Positions 14,817-26,564 of a stretch of 64,000 nt of DNA are shown here, piece by piece. The position numbers and the translations under genes were made by a program. The number at the start of each line of letters is the position of its first letter. The stretch's first letter is position 1. Source of the stretch: JAGWRA01 sp963711505. GTDB lineage: Bacteria > Acidobacteriota > Vicinamibacteria > Vicinamibacterales > CAVVIG01. The notes below the pieces were generated by a model. It saw nothing but the letters and a program-made list of their open reading frames with translations, ran no database searches and was not told the DNA's origin. The DNA lies in contig CAVQEJ010000003.1 of NCBI GenBank assembly GCA_963711505.1, forward strand, positions 620,001-684,000. Direction: 5' to 3'.

Positions 14817-15599
14817 ATGGCTCTTGAGACTCTTCTGGTCGAGCGCGACGGCGGCGTCGCCACGGTCACCTTCAACCGCCCCAAGGTCCTCAACGCGCTG
14901 AACAGCCAGACGATGGACGAGATGCGGCAGGTCATGCTGGAGCTGCGGCACGATGCCGGCGTCCGGTGCGTCATCCTGACCGGCGCGGGCGACAAGGCCT
15001 TCGTGGCCGGCGCCGACATCAACGAGCTGGCCGTGCAGACGCCGACGTCCGGACGCGAGCACGCGCTGCGCGGGCAGCACGTGCTGGAGCTCGTCGAGAA
15101 CCTGGGCAAGCCGGTGATCGCGGCGATCAACGGCTACGCGCTCGGCGGCGGCTGCGAGCTGGCCATGGCCTGCACGCTGCGGGTGGCCGCCGACACGGCG
15201 AAGCTGGGACAGCCGGAAATCAATCTCGGCCTGCTGCCGGGCTATGCGGGCACGCAGCGGCTGGCGCGCCTGGTCGGGCGCGGGCGCGCGATGGAGCTGA
15301 TTCTCACCGGCCGGCAGATCACGGCGGAGGAGGCGCGGCAGATCGGCCTGGTCAGCCAGGTCGTGCCCGCGGCGTCGCTGATGGAGGAGGTGCGCAAGCT
15401 GGCCGGGAAGCTGGCGGCCAGCGCGCCGGTCGCCATGCGCTACATCATCGAGGCCGTCAACAAGGGGCCCGAGATGCCGTTCGCCGACGCCTGCGCCTTC
15501 GAAGCGACGCTGTTCGGCCTGGTGGCGTCCACCGAGGACATGCGCGAGGGGACGAAGGCGTTCCTCGAGAAGCGGAAGGCCGTGTTCACGGGGAAGTAG
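14817..15599 (+). CDS. Enoyl-CoA hydratase/isomerase family protein (crotonase)
   Basis: This 260-residue crotonase-fold protein hydrates 2-enoyl-CoA or a related acyl-CoA. The oxyanion-hole segments AFVAGADINELA (about 65-76) and GYALGGGCELAMACTLRVA (about 105-123) are present. The Glu in GGGCELAM and the Glu in LGQPEINLGLLPGYAGTQRL are at the places of the two catalytic glutamates of true enoyl-CoA hydratases. ATG at 14817 fits the canonical N-terminus ALETLLVERDG. Beta-oxidation is the likely role, fitting the dehydrogenase at 8.4 kb. Confidence 0.88.
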   Translation: MALETLLVERDGGVATVTFNRPKVLNALNSQTMDEMRQVMLELRHDAGVRCVILTGAGDKAFVAGADINELAVQTPTSGREHALRGQHVLELVENLGKPVIAAINGYALGGGCELAMACTLRVAADTAKLGQPEINLGLLPGYAGTQRLARLVGRGRAMELILTGRQITAEEARQIGLVSQVVPAASLMEEVRKLAGKLAASAPVAMRYIIEAVNKGPEMPFADACAFEATLFGLVASTEDMREGTKAFLEKRKAVFTGK

Positions 15600-15607
15600 G
15601 CCCGGAC

Positions 15608-16102
15608 ATGAGAATCCTGGAAGGGACCGAACGGGCGGAGCGGCTGCGCGCGGCCATCGTGGTGTCGCGGTATCACGCATTCGTCACCGACCGGCTGGAG
15701 CAGGGGGCCGTCGAGGCCCTGCGGGCCGCGGGCGTGACCGACGACCGGATCGCGATCCTGCGCGTGCCCGGCGCGTTCGAGATCCCGCTCGCCGCGAAGC
15801 GGGCGGCGGCGACCGGTGCGTTCGACGCGGTCATCTGCCTCGGCTGTCTCATTCGCGGCGCGACGCCGCACTTCGAGTACATCGCGTCGGCCGTGGCGCA
15901 CGGGCTCACCGATGCGGCGGCCGCCACCGGCGTGCCGATGGCCTTCGGCGTGCTGACGACCAACTCCGCCGAGGAAGCGCTCGAGCGGGCGGGCGACGGG
16001 CCGGCGAACAAGGGCTGGGAGGCGGCGCGCGCCGCCATCGAGATGGGGACCCTGCTCGAACAGCTGGGCCGGAAGCCGGCGCTACCCGGCATCCCGGTGT
16101 GA
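15608..16102 (+). CDS. ribH: 6,7-dimethyl-8-ribityllumazine synthase
   Basis: RibH condenses 5-amino-6-ribitylaminouracil with dihydroxybutanone phosphate in riboflavin synthesis. The 164-residue protein shows VVSRYHAFVTDRL, the VPGAFEIP loop (about 56-63), ICLGCLIRGATPHFEYI (about 80-96) with the catalytic His in RGATPHFEY, and FGVLTTNSAEEALERAG. nusB follows five bases later, the common ribH-nusB pairing. Confidence 0.95.
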   Translation: MRILEGTERAERLRAAIVVSRYHAFVTDRLEQGAVEALRAAGVTDDRIAILRVPGAFEIPLAAKRAAATGAFDAVICLGCLIRGATPHFEYIASAVAHGLTDAAAATGVPMAFGVLTTNSAEEALERAGDGPANKGWEAARAAIEMGTLLEQLGRKPALPGIPV

Positions 16103-16106
16103 CGAC

Positions 16107-16556
16107 GTGACTGCTTCCGGACGGTGGACTCGTCACAGAGCCCGCGAGGCGGCTCTGCAGATCCTGTACTACTGGGAGATCGGCCGCGTCGACCTCGACC
16201 AGGCCATTGCCGTCTATTGGGCCAACCACGAGGACGAACCGCCGCCCGATCGGCTGCGGGCGTTCGCGACGGGACTGGCCCGCACGACCGTCGAGCAGCA
16301 GGCCCGCATCGACGAGCTCATCACGGCGGCGGCGGAGCACTGGCGGCTGCCGCGGATGGCGGTGCTCGATCGCCTCATCCTGCGGATGGCCGCCGGCGAG
16401 CTGCTGACGACGGGCGAGACGCCGCCCGGGGTCGTCATCGACGAGGCCCTGGAGCTGGCGAAGACCTTCAGTGCGGACGACTCGGTGAAATTCATCAACG
16501 GGGTGCTGGACGGCATCCGCCGGCGGCTGGAGGCCGACGGAGCCGCCGCCCGCTGA
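16107..16556 (+). CDS. nusB: Transcription antitermination factor NusB
   Basis: This 149-residue all-helical RNA-binding protein forms the NusB-NusE complex in rRNA antitermination. RHRAREAALQILYYWEIG near the N-terminus and MAAGELLTTGETPPGVVIDEALELAKTFSADDSVKFINGVLDGI near the C-terminus are diagnostic. GTG at 16107 is used as start, directly after the ribH stop. Confidence 0.95.
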   Translation: MTASGRWTRHRAREAALQILYYWEIGRVDLDQAIAVYWANHEDEPPPDRLRAFATGLARTTVEQQARIDELITAAAEHWRLPRMAVLDRLILRMAAGELLTTGETPPGVVIDEALELAKTFSADDSVKFINGVLDGIRRRLEADGAAAR

Positions 16557-16600
16557 GCCGCGCCGGAACCCGCCGCGCCGACGACCGGAACGAAGCATCG

Positions 16601-18188
16601 ATGTCCTCAGAAGCCGAGCAGATTCAGCAGCGACACGCCAACCTCGCCGAGCTCGTGAAGCTCGGCGTCGACCCCTATCCCCGCCGGTTCGACTGGAAGG
16701 ACACCGTCGACGCACTCGTCGGCACCTGGAGCGAGCGGACCGCCGCCGAGCTCGAGGCCGAGCGGGTGGAGACCGTCACGTGCGGCCGCGTTCTGGGCAT
16801 CCGGACGTTCGGCAAGGCGAACTTCCTGGTGATCTCCGACGGCCGGTCGCGGATGCAGGTCTACGTCCGGCAGGATTCGGTGCCGGCGCGCGACTTCCAG
16901 ATCATGAAGCTCGCTCGACTTCGGCGACTTCGTCGGCGTCGAGGGGCACCTGTTCCGGACGAAGACCAACGAGCTGACGATCTGGGCGTCGCGGCTGGAG
17001 TTCCTCGCGAAGTGCCTCGTGCCGCTCCCGGAGAAGTGGCACGGCCTGACCGATATCGAGACCCGGTACCGGCAGCGCTACCTGGATCTCATCGTCAATC
17101 CGCCGTCGCGGCAGGTCTTCGAGGTGCGCAGCCGCGTGCTCGAGGCGACCCGCCGGTTCCTGAACGATCGCGGCTACCTCGAGGTCGAGACGCCGATGAT
17201 GCAGCCGATGGCCGGCGGCGCGCTGGCGCGGCCCTTCGTGACGCATCACAACGCGCTCGACATGACGCTGTACCTCCGGATCGCGCCGGAGCTGTACCTG
17301 AAGCGGCTGGTGGTCGGCGGCATCGAGCGGGTGTACCAGATCAACCGGAACTTCCGCAACGAGGGGATCTCGACGCAGCACAATCCCGAGTTCACGATGC
17401 TGGAGTTCTACCAGGCGTACAGCGACTACCAGGAGCTGATGCGGCTGACCGAAGAGCTGCTGAGCACGGTGGCGCGCGAGGCGATCGGCACCGACCAGAT
17501 CACGTTCGGGGGGCGGGCGATCTCGCTGGCGCCGCCGTACCGCCGGCTCTCGCTGCGCGCGGCGGCGAGCGCGCGGGCCTCCGAGCGGCTGGGCACGGCC
17601 GTGAGCGAGGCCGACCTGCGGTCGCACGAGCGGGCGGCGGCGCTGGCGGCCCGGCTGGGCGTCGAGGTGCCGGCGTCGGCGGGCGCGGGGAAGATCGCGA
17701 CGGAGATCTTCGAGCACCTCTGGGAGCCCGATCTCATCGACCCGACCTTCGTGCACGACTTCCCGACCGAGGTCTCGCCGCTGTCGAAGCAGCGGCCCGA
17801 CGATCCGGACACGGTCGAGCGCTTCGAGCTGTACATCGGCGGCTTCGAGCTCGCCAACGCCTTCAGCGAGCTGAACGATCCGGTGGAGCAGCGGCGGCGG
17901 TTCGAGGCGCAGCTCGCCGAGCGCCAGCAGGGCGACGCCGAGGCCCACGAGATGGACGAGGACTACGTGCGGGCGCTCGAGTACGGGCTGCCGCCGACCG
18001 GTGGCGAAGGGATCGGCATCGACCGGCTGGTGATGCTGCTCACCGACAGCCCGTCGATCCGCGACGTCATCCTGTTCCCGTTGATGCGGCCGCGGAAGGG
18101 GATCGAACGCGGTGAGCCGTGCCCTTCGAGTTCCAGGTCGCGCTGCGGTACCTGCTGGCCAAGCGGAAGCAGGCCTTCATCTCGGTGA
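16601..18188 (+). CDS. lysS: Lysyl-tRNA synthetase, frame-shifted as sequenced
   Basis: This class II aminoacyl-tRNA synthetase charges tRNA-Lys. The N-terminal OB-fold domain reads well until about 16912, where one extra base breaks the frame (K-L then L-D-F-G-D-F resumes). The rest continues with TDIETRYRQRYLDLI (motif 1 region), YQINRNFRNEGIS (motif 2) and GEGIGIDRLVMLLTDSPSIRDVILFP (motif 3). Without the extra base the product is 528 residues. The last ~28 residues overlap the next gene by 70 bases and are atypical, so the true end may be earlier. lysS is essential, so the break is most likely a sequence error. Confidence 0.88.
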
Positions 18189-19342
18189 TCTCCCTCATCT
18201 CGACGCTGGGGGTCGCCGTGGGGGTGATGGCGCTGGTGATCGCGCTGGCGCTGATGACCGGGCTGCAGCGGGAGCTGCGCGATCGGATCCTCGGCTCGAC
18301 GGCCCACATCTACGTCTGGAAGACCGGCGGCCTGGTCGACTACCACGCGGAGATCAAGAAGCTGCTCGACGTGAAGCACGTCATCGGCGCCGCGCCGGCC
18401 GTGCTCGGCAAGGCGCTGATCAGCGGCCCGAAGAACGACGCGTTCATCACGATCAAGGGCGTGGACCCGACGCTCGAACCCACCGTCTCCAACATCACGG
18501 AGTCGATGCGGGAGGGGTCGCTCGCGGGGCTGGCCCGCCCACCGGACGACCAGCCGGCCGGCATCCTGCTCGGGACCGATCTGGCGAACCAGCTCGGCGT
18601 GACCGTCGGCGACTCGGTGACGGTCATGACGCCGCAGGGGACGCTCTCGCCGATGGGGATGATCCCGCGGACGCGCCGGCTGCGCGTGGCCGGGATCTTC
18701 AGCATGGGGTTGTTCGAGTTCGACTCGGCGTACGGCTACGTGGACCTGGACGTGGGCGAACGGCTCCTCGATCAGCGGATGCCGGAGGTCATTCAGCTGC
18801 GCGTCGACGACATCTACGACGCACCGGCGGTGGCGACGGCCATCACGCAGCAGCTGGGGGCGCGGTACCTGACGCAGGACTGGACCGAGATGAACCACGC
18901 GCTCTTCTCGGCGCTCTGGCTCGAGAAGATGGCGATCTCGATTACGATCGGTCTCATCGTGCTCGTGGCCGCGTTGAACATCATCGCGTCGCTCATCCTG
19001 CTCGTGATGGAGAAGAGCCGCGACATCGCCATCCTGAAGACGATGGGGGCCTCGGCGCGGAGCGTCATGGCGATCTTCATGATCCAGGGGCTCCTCATCG
19101 GCCTCACCGGGACGGCGATCGGCGCCGGCGGGGGCTACGCGATCGCGACGATCATGGATCGGTACCGGCTGCTGCACGTGCCGCTGGACGTCTATCAGGT
19201 CTCGTACGTGCCGTTCACCGTGCTCCCCCTCGACTTCACCGTCGTCGTCCTGTCGGCCCTGGTGGTGTGCTTCCTGGCGACGATCTATCCGTCGCGCCAG
19301 GCCGCCCGCCTCGATCCGGCGCAGGCGCTGCGGTATGAGTGA
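18119..19342 (+). CDS. Lipoprotein-releasing ABC transporter permease (LolC/LolE family)
   Basis: This 407-residue inner-membrane protein has the FtsX/MacB-like topology: one N-terminal membrane helix (about 20-50), a large periplasmic domain and three C-terminal helices. The C-terminal LVMEKSRDIAILKTMGASARSVMAIFMIQGL stretch is the coupling-helix region typical of LolC/LolE. With the LolD-like ATPase 70 bases downstream it would pull lipoproteins out of the inner membrane. Only one permease gene is present, so the complex may be a homodimer (LolF-like), which is an inference. Confidence 0.88.
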   Translation: MPFEFQVALRYLLAKRKQAFISVISLISTLGVAVGVMALVIALALMTGLQRELRDRILGSTAHIYVWKTGGLVDYHAEIKKLLDVKHVIGAAPAVLGKALISGPKNDAFITIKGVDPTLEPTVSNITESMREGSLAGLARPPDDQPAGILLGTDLANQLGVTVGDSVTVMTPQGTLSPMGMIPRTRRLRVAGIFSMGLFEFDSAYGYVDLDVGERLLDQRMPEVIQLRVDDIYDAPAVATAITQQLGARYLTQDWTEMNHALFSALWLEKMAISITIGLIVLVAALNIIASLILLVMEKSRDIAILKTMGASARSVMAIFMIQGLLIGLTGTAIGAGGGYAIATIMDRYRLLHVPLDVYQVSYVPFTVLPLDFTVVVLSALVVCFLATIYPSRQAARLDPAQALRYE

Positions 19343-19352
19343 ACCCTGTCGG

Positions 19353-19380
19353 GCGTTCGGGGCTCGGCGCGCGGCGCTCG
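19353..19380. repeat. Heptad repeat, GCGCTCG type
   Basis: Four units (GCGTTCG, GGGCTCG, GCGCGCG, GCGCTCG) lie in exact 7-bp phase between the permease and ATPase genes of the Lol-type transporter. Confidence 0.7.
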
Positions 19381-19411
19381 ACGGGTCGCCGGGCGACGCT
19401 CACTGATCCTC

Positions 19412-20086
<675 letters not shown>

Positions 20087-20240
20087 TCCGCACCCATGCC
20101 GTCTGGCGGGTCGAGTCGGCACGGCGCGAGGTGCGCCGGCCGCGGGCCGATTCCTTGGGGGAGGGGCGGGCCGCCATTAATCGGATCGGCGGGGAATGCC
20201 ACCGGGGTCGCGGGGCCGCCCGGGCGGGGAACTTCAAGAC

Positions 20241-20295
20241 TGGCACGCACTTAGCCAAAAATGGCGTTGGCCGGGTGGGCAGTTTGGCTTATAAT
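20241..20295 (+). promoter_or_regulatory. clpC promoter region: sigma-70 type and a sigma-54-like match
   Basis: TTGGCC at 20267-20272 and TATAAT at 20290-20295 are separated by exactly 17 bases, a strong sigma-70 promoter. Just upstream, TGGCACGCACTTAGCC (20241-20256) places GG and GC dinucleotides 12 bases apart like a -24/-12 sigma-54 promoter, though TTGC is replaced by TAGC. The leader to the clpC ATG would be about 50 bases. Confidence 0.6.
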
Positions 20296-20350
20296 GAAGT
20301 CAAGATTTTCCCATGATTCCAAACCTTCGGTCTTCACCTAGGTAGCCCGG

Positions 20351-22786
<2,436 letters not shown>

Positions 22787-22903
22787 GCAAACCGTGGGCT
22801 GGCGCGAGACGTCTAACATCCAGTAAAGTAAAGAGTTCAAGCGTGCGACGGGCGCACTGCGTCGGCCGCGCCCTGTTTCCCCGGGCCACTCGGAATCTCG
22901 TTC

Positions 22904-25630
22904 ATGCGTAGGACTCACCTGGTTACTGCGGCTGCGCTGCTCGTTGGCGTTTCACTGCCCGTGCAGCCGGTCGCTGCGGCTGAGCTGGCCGCGAGGCCGG
23001 GGACGTCAATGGCCGAGCCGGCTCCGGCGCCGATGGCGACGGCCGGGCTGTTCACCCCGCACCTGCGCTCCCTGCTGACGCAGCGCACCGATCGGCCGCC
23101 ATCCGACCAGGCGCCGGCGGCCCCCGCGGCGCCGCCACCGGCGGCGGCGGACACGCTCACCGTCTGCAATCAACAGGTGCCGGTGCCGAAGGCCGAGCCG
23201 CCGGCCAATTCGGCCCCGGTGGTGCTCTTCATCGCGCCGTGCTTCCAGGCGCAGGGCGGCACGTCGGTCATCGAGCCGCAGACCTACCTCTACTACATCC
23301 GCACGCGGCCCAGCCGGCCGTCGGAGGGCGTCTGGGTGCCGTTCAACGAGGACGAGGTCCTGCAGGACTTCCAGCGCCTCTGGAGCACCCACTTCCTCGA
23401 CAACCTCTGGATCGACGTCAAGGACTACACGTTCCCCAACGGGACGATCGGCAAGATCGTCACCTACAACATGGAGGAACGCGAGCGGGTGAAGATCGTC
23501 GACTACGCCGGCACCGGGGCGAAGGCGCTGGACCGGTCGAAGATCGACGACGCGCTGAAGACCGCCGGCATCACGATGCAGCTCGATACGTTCCTCGATC
23601 AGGGGACGATCCAGAAGGTGGAGGGGGTCCTCCGCGACATGCTGCACGAGAAGGGGTTCCAGGCGGCGACGGTCACCCACAAGATCACGCCGATGGAAGG
23701 CGGGCCGAAGCTCGTCCATCTGACCTTCGAGATGGACGAGGGGCCGAAGGTGAAGATCAAGGACGTGGTGTTCGAGGGGAACCACGCCGTGAGCGACGGG
23801 GCGCTGCGGCGCCAGCTCAAGTACAACAAGTCGGTCTGGTTCCTGTCGTTCATCAACGGCCGCGGCACCTATCAGGAGTCGAAGTTCGCCGACGACGCCG
23901 AGCGGCTGGTGGAGTACTACAACAACAAGGGCTACATCGAGGCACGCATCGGCGACCCGAAGCTGAAGGTGCTGGGCGACTCGAGTGACGGCAAGACCCG
24001 CTGGGTGGAACTGCGGATTCCGGTGACCGAGGGGCGGCGCTACCGGGTCGGCACGTTCACCTTCGCCGGCGACAAGGTCGTCAAGCCGGACGTGCTCCGC
24101 CCGATGTTCAAGGTGAAGACGGGCGACTACTACGACGCGAAGAAGATCCGGAAGGGGCTGGAGGACGTCCGCGACCTGTACGGCCGCGGCGGCTACTTCG
24201 AGTTCACGGGCTATCCCGACCTGAAGCCGCGCGACGGCACCGAGCCGCAGAACGCCGGCGCGCCGGCCGGGACGACGAAGGCCGGGACCAAGCCCTCCGG
24301 GCCGCCGATCGTCGACGTGACGATGCGGTTCCAGGAGGGGAAGCAGTACTTCGTGAACCGGATCACGTTCGTGGGGAACCTCACGACGCACGACACGGTC
24401 ATCCGCCGGCAGATCCGCCTGTTCGAGGGCGGGGTCTTCAACACCGAGGCGCTGAAGTACAGCATCCGCCGGCTGAACCAGCTCGGCTACTTCAAGAAGC
24501 TCGAAGGGGCAACCGACGTGTCGGTGACGAAGACGCCGGACACGACGAACAAGGTCGACGTCAAGCTGAAGCTGCAGGAGCAGAACCGGAACCAGCTGAC
24601 GTTCGGCGCCGGCGTGTCGCAGTTCGAGGGCTTCTTCGGCCAGCTCGGCTTCACGACGTCGAACTTCATGGGGCGCGGCGAGAGCCTGAGCCTGCAGGTG
24701 CAGGCCGGGTCGCTGGCGCAGAACTATTCGGCGGCCTTCACCGAGCCGTTCCTGTTCGATCGCAACATGTCGGGCAGCATCCAGGTGTTCCGCCAGGACA
24801 TCCAGTACCTGTCGCAGTTCACGCAGCGGTCGACGGGCGGCAACGTGGGCTTCGGGTTCCCGCTGGCCGACTTCACGCGGATGTTCCTGAACTACAGCTA
24901 CCAGGCGGTGCGGGTCACCAACGTGAACCCGATCTTCCTGACGCCGGCCGCGCTGGCGGGGAACCCCTACCTGCAGGACACGCTGCTCATCAGCCAGGGC
25001 GGGGCCCGGACGGTCAGCAAGGTCACGCCGAGCATCGTGCACGACACCGTCGACAGCCCGCTGTTCCCGACGACCGGGCGCCGCTACACGCTGTCGGTCG
25101 ACCTGGCCGGGCTGGGTGGCGACACGAACTTCTACAAGCCGCTGGTCGAGGGGGTCTGGTACCTGAAGCAGTCGAACCGGACGTCGTTCGGCTTCCGGGC
25201 GCAGGCGTCGTATATTGCCGCCTTCAGCGGCACGACGGATCTGCCGATCTTCGAGAAGCTGTTCACCGGCGGCGAGTACAGCGTCCGGGGCTTCGACATC
25301 CGGTCGATCGGCCCGCGCGACGCCTCGGGGCTCGTCATCGGCGGCAACAAGCTGTTGCTGTTCAACGCCGAGTACCTGATCAATATCGCCGGGCCGGTGC
25401 GCCTGGTGATGTTCTACGATGCCGGGCAGGTGGATGCGAAGGGGCAGAACTTCGCGATGAGCCAGTTCAAGACGTCGACCGGGCTCGAAATCCGGTTCCT
25501 GATGCCCGTCATGAACATCCCCTTCCGGTTGATCTTCGCGTACAATCCCCAGCGCTCGAACGTGCTGGACAACAGTCTGCTGCCGCAGAAGGCGTTCTCG
25601 TTCCGCTTCGCCGTGGGGTCCACGTTCTGA
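22904..25630 (+). CDS. bamA: Outer-membrane protein assembly factor BamA (Omp85)
   Basis: BamA is the central Omp85 pore that folds beta-barrel proteins into the outer membrane. The 908-residue product has a signal peptide (about 1-27) and an Ala/Pro-rich low-complexity stretch to about 85. Several POTRA modules follow (for example GPKVKIKDVVFEGNHAVSDGALRRQL and QYFVNRITFVGNLTTHDTVIRRQI). The C-terminal 16-stranded barrel contains the FTGGEYSVRGFDIRSIGPRD lid-loop VRGF motif and ends in FAVGSTF with the terminal Phe. An insertion rich in Gly/Thr/Pro (about 440-470) separates two POTRA modules. The following skp-like gene supports the assignment. Confidence 0.93.
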   Translation: MRRTHLVTAAALLVGVSLPVQPVAAAELAARPGTSMAEPAPAPMATAGLFTPHLRSLLTQRTDRPPSDQAPAAPAAPPPAAADTLTVCNQQVPVPKAEPPANSAPVVLFIAPCFQAQGGTSVIEPQTYLYYIRTRPSRPSEGVWVPFNEDEVLQDFQRLWSTHFLDNLWIDVKDYTFPNGTIGKIVTYNMEERERVKIVDYAGTGAKALDRSKIDDALKTAGITMQLDTFLDQGTIQKVEGVLRDMLHEKGFQAATVTHKITPMEGGPKLVHLTFEMDEGPKVKIKDVVFEGNHAVSDGALRRQLKYNKSVWFLSFINGRGTYQESKFADDAERLVEYYNNKGYIEARIGDPKLKVLGDSSDGKTRWVELRIPVTEGRRYRVGTFTFAGDKVVKPDVLRPMFKVKTGDYYDAKKIRKGLEDVRDLYGRGGYFEFTGYPDLKPRDGTEPQNAGAPAGTTKAGTKPSGPPIVDVTMRFQEGKQYFVNRITFVGNLTTHDTVIRRQIRLFEGGVFNTEALKYSIRRLNQLGYFKKLEGATDVSVTKTPDTTNKVDVKLKLQEQNRNQLTFGAGVSQFEGFFGQLGFTTSNFMGRGESLSLQVQAGSLAQNYSAAFTEPFLFDRNMSGSIQVFRQDIQYLSQFTQRSTGGNVGFGFPLADFTRMFLNYSYQAVRVTNVNPIFLTPAALAGNPYLQDTLLISQGGARTVSKVTPSIVHDTVDSPLFPTTGRRYTLSVDLAGLGGDTNFYKPLVEGVWYLKQSNRTSFGFRAQASYIAAFSGTTDLPIFEKLFTGGEYSVRGFDIRSIGPRDASGLVIGGNKLLLFNAEYLINIAGPVRLVMFYDAGQVDAKGQNFAMSQFKTSTGLEIRFLMPVMNIPFRLIFAYNPQRSNVLDNSLLPQKAFSFRFAVGSTF

Positions 25631-25718
25631 CCGGGACGGTCCCCTCCGGCGTTCCCCGGGGACGGGCGGCGGGAAGCAGTTCGGTGACGGAAGCATGCTG
25701 AGGAAAGGAATCGGACCG

Positions 25719-26342
25719 ATGAGAGTGTGGTGCATTGCCATGGGGCTGAGCCTGGGTCTGGTGGCCGCCCCGACGTTCGCTCAGACGCCGGCGCCGGCGC
25801 AGAAGCCGGCGCCGCCTGCGGTACAGGCGGCCAAGCCCGAGCCGCCGCGCCCCTTCCCCGAGGGGGCGAAGGTGGCCTACATCGACATCCAGCGGATTGC
25901 CGCGCAGTCGGCGGCCGGCCGGGCGTCGTCGGAGAAGGTGCAGGCCCTGGTGAAGCAGAAGCAGGCCGAGGCCGCGTCCCGGACGAAGTCCCTGGAGGAG
26001 AAGCAGCAGAAGCTCCAGCAGAGCGGGTCGGTGATGAGCGACGAGGCGCGCGACAAGCTCACGAAGGAGGTCCAGCAGGACCAGATCGACGCGCAGCGCT
26101 TCCAGCAGGACGCGCAGCGCCAGGTTCAGGACCTCCAGCAGGAATTGCAGCAGCAATTCGAGAAGAAGCTGATGCCGGTCATCGAGGCCGTCGTCAACGA
26201 GAAAGGGGTCCAGATCCTCCTGAGCCGGGGCGATGCGGGCATCGTCTGGGCGAATCCGGACCTGGATTTGACCGACGAAGTCATCCGGAAGCTCGATACG
26301 GCGACCGAGAAAGCGCCCGCGCCGAAGCCCGGGGTGCGGTAG
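25719..26342 (+). CDS. skp: OmpH/Skp-family periplasmic chaperone
   Basis: Skp holds unfolded outer-membrane proteins in the periplasm. The 207-residue protein has a signal peptide (MRVWCIAMGLSLGLVAAPTFA), a Pro/Ala linker and KVAYIDIQRIAAQSAAGR, the conserved Skp entry strand. A long Gln/Lys-rich coiled coil (about 70-150) forms the tentacle. ATG at 25719 follows AGGAAAGGA by nine bases; an upstream ATG at 25695 lies before that site. Position after bamA and before lipid A genes is the usual one. Confidence 0.9.
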   Translation: MRVWCIAMGLSLGLVAAPTFAQTPAPAQKPAPPAVQAAKPEPPRPFPEGAKVAYIDIQRIAAQSAAGRASSEKVQALVKQKQAEAASRTKSLEEKQQKLQQSGSVMSDEARDKLTKEVQQDQIDAQRFQQDAQRQVQDLQQELQQQFEKKLMPVIEAVVNEKGVQILLSRGDAGIVWANPDLDLTDEVIRKLDTATEKAPAPKPGVR

Positions 26343-26564
26343 AATCGACCGCGCGCGGACCAGGGTTCCGGGGCCGGCCGGCGGGCCGGCTCCGCGCCCG
26401 CATGTACCCGATGGCCGGCCGGCCGGCTCCGGCTGATCGGTCGCGCGACGCCGCACGGCCGGCGGACCCAACTCCGAACCCGCGCGCGGCCGCCGTCGCG
26501 CGCCAGGCTGGCGTGGCGACGCGCCCTGCCCGGTGTCCTCCGGAGGCCGGGCGAAGAGCGATCG

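Noticed and set aside
22787..22903. AGTAAAGTAAAGAG before bamA as a promoter
   Set aside because: No -10/-35 pair with acceptable spacing could be assigned, although some promoter probably exists here.
26343..26564. A missing or decayed lpxD between skp and fabZ-lpxA
   Set aside because: The 222-base gap is only GC-rich and contains no hexapeptide-repeat or other recognisable coding remnant in any frame I read.
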